This document shows positions 60,901 through 64,000 of a stretch of 64,000 nt of DNA, piece after piece. The translations under genes were made by a program, and so were the position numbers. The notes beneath the pieces were generated by a model. That model had not been told where the DNA came from, made no database searches, and saw only the letters and a list, made by a program, of their open reading frames with translations. The stretch spans positions 25,588 to 89,587 of the forward strand of contig JADLAC010000054.1 in assembly GCA_020848435.1 (NCBI GenBank), written 5' to 3'. The first letter of the stretch is position 1; each line of letters starts with the position of its first letter. This stretch comes from Burkholderiales bacterium (GTDB lineage Bacteria; Pseudomonadota; Gammaproteobacteria; Burkholderiales; WYBJ01).

Positions 60901-61278
60901 ATGCGCCGAACTCTTGTCCGCTTCGACTGGCAGCTCAGCCCGCGTGTTGCGCGCGTACGCAAGCGCATGTCCCGCGCCGAGGCGATCCTGTGGAACGAGC
61001 TGAAAGGCAGGAAGCTGCTCGGCTGCAAGTTCGAGCGGCACTGCCCGATCGATCGCTATGTCGTCGACTTCTACTGCGAGCGCTTGGCGGTCGCCATCGA
61101 GGTCGACGCTATGATGCAGGATGATCCGCATGCGCTGCGTTACGATCATGAGCGTAACGTGCGCCTGCGCCTGTGCGGCGTGGTGGTGCTCTGCTTCAAC
61201 GACGATGAAGTGATCTACAACCTCGACGGCGTATTGGCGAAGATCAGACAGTCGATTCGCTATCTGCCGGCGCGCTGA
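60901..61278 (+). CDS. DUF559 endonuclease-domain protein
   Basis: 125 aa. RMSRAEAILWNELKGRKLLG, KFERHCPIDRYVVDFYCE, AVAIEVDAMMQ and FNDDEVIYNLDGVL follow the DUF559 pattern, related to the Vsr/restriction-endonuclease fold. The Asp and Glu residues of DFYCE and IEVD are the presumed metal ligands. GAGGAGA precedes the chosen ATG; an upstream ATG at 60802 was rejected. Function in vivo unknown; such genes are common as isolated small genes in proteobacteria. Confidence 0.85.
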   Translation: MRRTLVRFDWQLSPRVARVRKRMSRAEAILWNELKGRKLLGCKFERHCPIDRYVVDFYCERLAVAIEVDAMMQDDPHALRYDHERNVRLRLCGVVVLCFNDDEVIYNLDGVLAKIRQSIRYLPAR

Positions 61279-61470
61279 CGGGCTCGCGTTTGCTTGGGTA
61301 GGATTTCCAGCGCGGCTGGCGTGGTGTGGCTCGGCGCTGCCTGATACGCGTGCGGTGTAACGGCACTTCGGTGGTTGAGGCAAGAGATCGCGGCGGCGCG
61401 CCCCTGTCGGCTCGTATCGCGGCCTCCACCGACGTACCATCGCATCAGCTACACAGCGGGGGAATCGGAC

Positions 61471-62463
61471 GTGAAAGTTCTCGTCGTCGGCGGCGCGGGC
61501 TATATCGGCTCGCACATGGTGCTGATGCTGCTCGATCGCGGCCATGAGCCGGTGGTTTTCGACAACCTGTCGTCGGGCTCGCGCGAGTCCGTGCTCGGTG
61601 GGACCTTCATCGAGGGCGACCTGGGCGATGCGTCCGCGCTGGAGGCGCTGTTCGCGGCGCATCGATTCGATGGCGTCATGCATTTCGCATCGTTCATCCA
61701 GGTCGGGGAATCGATGCGCGAACCGGCCAAGTACTATCGCAACAATTTGGCGAATACCCTCAACCTGCTGGAGGCGATGCAGCGCCACGGGACGAACCAC
61801 TGCATTTTTTCATCGACGGCGGCCATATTCGGCGAGCCGGAATACGTGCCGATCGACGAGCATCATCCCCGCCGGCCGATCAATCCTTACGGCTTCTCCA
61901 AGTACGCCGTCGAGCACGTGCTGAGCGACTTCGATCGTGCCTACGCGATGCGCTCCATCTGTCTACGCTATTTCAATGCGGCCGGGGCCGATCCTCAGGC
62001 GCGGATCGGCGAGTGCCACGATCCGGAAACGCATCTCATCCCGCTGGTCTTGCAGGCGGCCTCAGGGCAGCGGAGGCACATCGATGTGTTCGGCCAGGAC
62101 TACGATACGCCGGACGGTACCTGCGTGCGCGACTACATTCATATCCTCGATCTGTGCGAGGCACACCTCTTGGCGCTCGATCGGCTCGCGCGAGGCGCGC
62201 CCAGCGCTGCTTACAACCTGGGCAACGGCAACGGTTTCTCCGTGAACGAGGTCATAGATGCTGCCGAGCGCGTCGCAGGCACGCCGATTGCTCGGGCTCA
62301 TGCCGCCCGCCGTCCCGGAGATCCGGCCCGGCTGGTCGCGGATTCGACGCTGGCCCGGACCGAGCTCGGATGGCGCCCGCGATTCGATGATCTGGAGACC
62401 ATCGTACGCCATGCATGGGCGTGGGAGCGACGCCAGGTGCTCGAACGCGGGACACGCGGTTGA
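61471..62463 (+). CDS. galE: UDP-glucose 4-epimerase
   Basis: Interconverts UDP-glucose and UDP-galactose (or the N-acetyl forms). 330 aa from GTG: VLVVGGAGYIGSHMVLMLLD, VMHFASFIQVGES, SSTAAIFGEPE and NPYGFSKYAVEHVL (Tyr-x3-Lys), then YFNAAGADPQ and GTCVRDYIHILDL, all GalE blocks. An upstream in-frame extension lacks these features. Followed 115 bases later by the nucleotidyltransferase. Confidence 0.94.
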   Translation: MKVLVVGGAGYIGSHMVLMLLDRGHEPVVFDNLSSGSRESVLGGTFIEGDLGDASALEALFAAHRFDGVMHFASFIQVGESMREPAKYYRNNLANTLNLLEAMQRHGTNHCIFSSTAAIFGEPEYVPIDEHHPRRPINPYGFSKYAVEHVLSDFDRAYAMRSICLRYFNAAGADPQARIGECHDPETHLIPLVLQAASGQRRHIDVFGQDYDTPDGTCVRDYIHILDLCEAHLLALDRLARGAPSAAYNLGNGNGFSVNEVIDAAERVAGTPIARAHAARRPGDPARLVADSTLARTELGWRPRFDDLETIVRHAWAWERRQVLERGTRG

Positions 62464-62578
62464 TATGCCGAAAGCAAACATTGTCACCGCATGCGACGGC
62501 GCCGGGGTGTAAGCTCGATCCGTCGCCGCGTGCGGCAATAATTGCCGCGCACCTACAACGGTACGAGGGCCCGAGACC

Positions 62579-63685
62579 ATGAAAGCAATGATCCTCGCGG
62601 CGGGTAAGGGAACCCGCGTCCAACCGCTCACCTACGAGTTGCCGAAGCCGATGATCCCCATTCTCGGCAAGCCGGTGCTCGCGTACTTGATCGAGCATCT
62701 CGCCCGCTACGGTGTTCGCCAGATCATGATCAACACCAGCTATATGCACGAAAAGATCGAAGGCTATTTCGGCGATGGCCACCGCTACGGGGTCGAGATC
62801 GGCTACTCGTTCGAAGGCCGCATGGTGAACGGCAAGGTCGTGCCGCATCCGATCGGCTCCGCCGGAGGGATGCGCAAGATCCAGGATTTCGGCGGTTTCT
62901 TCGACGAAACGACGATCGTGCTGTGCGGGGATGCCTTGGTCGACCTCGACTTGAATCTCGCGTGGTACGAGCACCGCCGTCGCGGCGCGCTCGCGAGCGT
63001 CATCACCAAGGAAGTGCCCTGGGAGGAAGTGTCGAATTATGGCGTCGTCGTCACCGAGCCGAACGCGCGGATCGCGACATTCCAGGAGAAACCCCGCCGG
63101 GCGGACGCCCGATCGAATTGGGCCAGCACCGGCATCTACATCTTCGAGCCCGAGATCATCGAGTTCATCCCCCCAGGCCAACAGTTCGACATCGGCGGAG
63201 ATCTTTTTCCCATGCTGGTGGCGCGCGGCCTGCCGTTCTACGCGCAAAAGCGCAACTTCAACTGGATCGACATCGGCAAGATCGCCGACTATTGGATGGT
63301 CTTGCAGCAAGTGATGAAGGGTTCCGTCGCCGGCATGCAAGTACCCGGGCGGCAGGTGCGCGAAGGCGTGTGGGTCGGCCTAAACACGCGTATCGATTTC
63401 GACGACGTCAAGATCGAGGGACCGGTGTATATCGGCTCGGGCTGCCGGATCGAAGCCGGCAGCGAAATCATCGGGCCGGCTTGGATCGGGCAAGGCTCGG
63501 TGCTGGAAGCAGGCTCCCGTGTCGTCCGCAGCATGTTGTTCGAATACACCCATATCCCGGCCGGCGCCGCCTTCGAGGAAGTGATCGTCTGCAACGAGTA
63601 TTGCGTCGATCGGCACGGCAAGCAGACGCACGTCGCGGATCGGCATCCGCAGCTCGTTTGGAGCGATGCGCGGGCGGCCGGCTAA
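62579..63685 (+). CDS. NDP-sugar pyrophosphorylase (mannose-1-P guanylyl-/glucose-1-P thymidylyltransferase-like)
   Basis: 368 aa. N-terminal nucleotidyltransferase domain MILAAGKGTRVQPLTYELPK with the GxGTR/PKPM signature, then GSAGGMRKIQDF, LCGDALVDLDL and FNWIDIGKIADY. From about residue 260 on, a left-handed beta-helix (GPVYIGSGCRIEAGSEIIGP, repeating hexapeptides). This two-domain form is typical for bacterial sugar-nucleotide pyrophosphorylases; the exact nucleotide cannot be told. It would feed the locus with GDP-mannose or dTDP/UDP-glucose. Confidence 0.9.
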   Translation: MKAMILAAGKGTRVQPLTYELPKPMIPILGKPVLAYLIEHLARYGVRQIMINTSYMHEKIEGYFGDGHRYGVEIGYSFEGRMVNGKVVPHPIGSAGGMRKIQDFGGFFDETTIVLCGDALVDLDLNLAWYEHRRRGALASVITKEVPWEEVSNYGVVVTEPNARIATFQEKPRRADARSNWASTGIYIFEPEIIEFIPPGQQFDIGGDLFPMLVARGLPFYAQKRNFNWIDIGKIADYWMVLQQVMKGSVAGMQVPGRQVREGVWVGLNTRIDFDDVKIEGPVYIGSGCRIEAGSEIIGPAWIGQGSVLEAGSRVVRSMLFEYTHIPAGAAFEEVIVCNEYCVDRHGKQTHVADRHPQLVWSDARAAG

Positions 63686-64000
63686 GTCTTCGAGCGCTGC
63701 TCCCATCGGTTGACGCTGGCCCGACCCGGTCCTGCGGTCGCGGTCGCGTCCGACCGTGGTCCGACCCCGATCCTGACCCCCAAGCGGTCGATGCGCAGGT
63801 CCGACCCCGGTCCACCCCGGCCCGCGACCACCCCGGTCCGACCCCGGTCGGCGATCCTGCTCCGAGGGATAGAACCGCCGGCTGATTGACGACGCGCCGC
63901 GAGCGGCGTATTGGTTGCGCTCCGGGGTAGCTGGTCTGCGCTTTTCCCGAATCGCGCGATCATCGAGACCCGCTGCAAGCGCCGCCCGAGCGGGGACGAC
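63686..64000. repeat. GC-rich short direct repeats at the right edge
   Basis: No gene was recognised. GGTCCGACCCCG occurs three times (63758-63769, 63798-63809, 63835-63846), 40 and 37 bases apart, with degenerate copies such as CCGACCCGGTCC at 63721 and CCACCCCGG at 63812. Several fragments are near-palindromic. The array lies right after the last polysaccharide gene; the sequence to the window edge is otherwise ordinary. Confidence 0.7.

Noticed and set aside
63721..63850. CRISPR array
   Set aside because: The repeat unit is only 12 bases, GC-rich and imperfect, with spacers that themselves contain repeat fragments; no cas genes.

Overview
The window is a high-GC chromosomal segment that reads as a betaproteobacterium (Burkholderiales/Nitrosomonadales-like). 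The evidence is the block tRNA-Leu, tig, clpP, clpX, lon, hupB, tRNA-Val, tRNA-Asp, ppiD; an hpnCDE squalene cluster; ETF-quinone oxidoreductase; and an exosortase-B type exopolysaccharide locus. No phage, IS element, CRISPR array or plasmid function was seen. Much of the DNA is open on both strands because of its GC content, so long antisense frames were treated as shadows.

Layout. (1) 1-7.7 kb, minus strand: hpnC, hpnD, an SDR protein, hpnE, then ETF-QO and typA, which runs off the left edge. (2) 8.0-16.6 kb, plus strand: the protein quality-control block, from tRNA-Leu(TAG) and trigger factor through ClpP, ClpX and Lon to HU, two tRNAs and PpiD. (3) 16.6-24.3 kb: fabI facing ppiD, then a four-gene Yej/Dpp-type peptide importer with a double-ATPase subunit. 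(4) 24.3-30.9 kb: mltD divergent from a yafS-like methyltransferase, rnhA and dnaQ, then nudC and a COG2403-type P-loop protein. The order matches E. coli mltD-gloB-yafS-rnhA-dnaQ, but gloB is missing.

(5) 31-63.7 kb: two PEP-CTERM proteins (with a small DUF2188-like gene and tRNA-Val(CAC) between them) lead into a large polysaccharide locus. Its first part is conserved: initiating sugar-phosphate transferase, EpsD, EpsE, EpsF, EpsG, exosortase XrtB and EpsI. A lower-GC variable part follows: a nucleotidyltransferase/thymidylate-kinase-like fusion, a glycosyltransferase, a Wzx-type flippase fused to an APH-like kinase domain, an O-antigen-ligase/polymerase-like protein, a secreted glycosidase, another glycosyltransferase, a methyltransferase and a WecG/TagA transferase. 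Sugar-nucleotide genes (gmd, fcl, wecB, galE, an NDP-sugar pyrophosphorylase) and the EpsL-like outer-membrane protein close the locus. The last 315 bases carry GC-rich short repeats.

How they work together (inference): a Wzx/Wzy-type exopolysaccharide probably containing fucose and N-acetylmannosamine is made, chain-length controlled and exported, while XrtB/EpsI process PEP-CTERM proteins such as the two encoded just upstream. The least ordinary parts are the flippase-kinase fusion, the nucleotidyltransferase-kinase fusion next to it, and an SDR without the usual catalytic tyrosine in the squalene operon.
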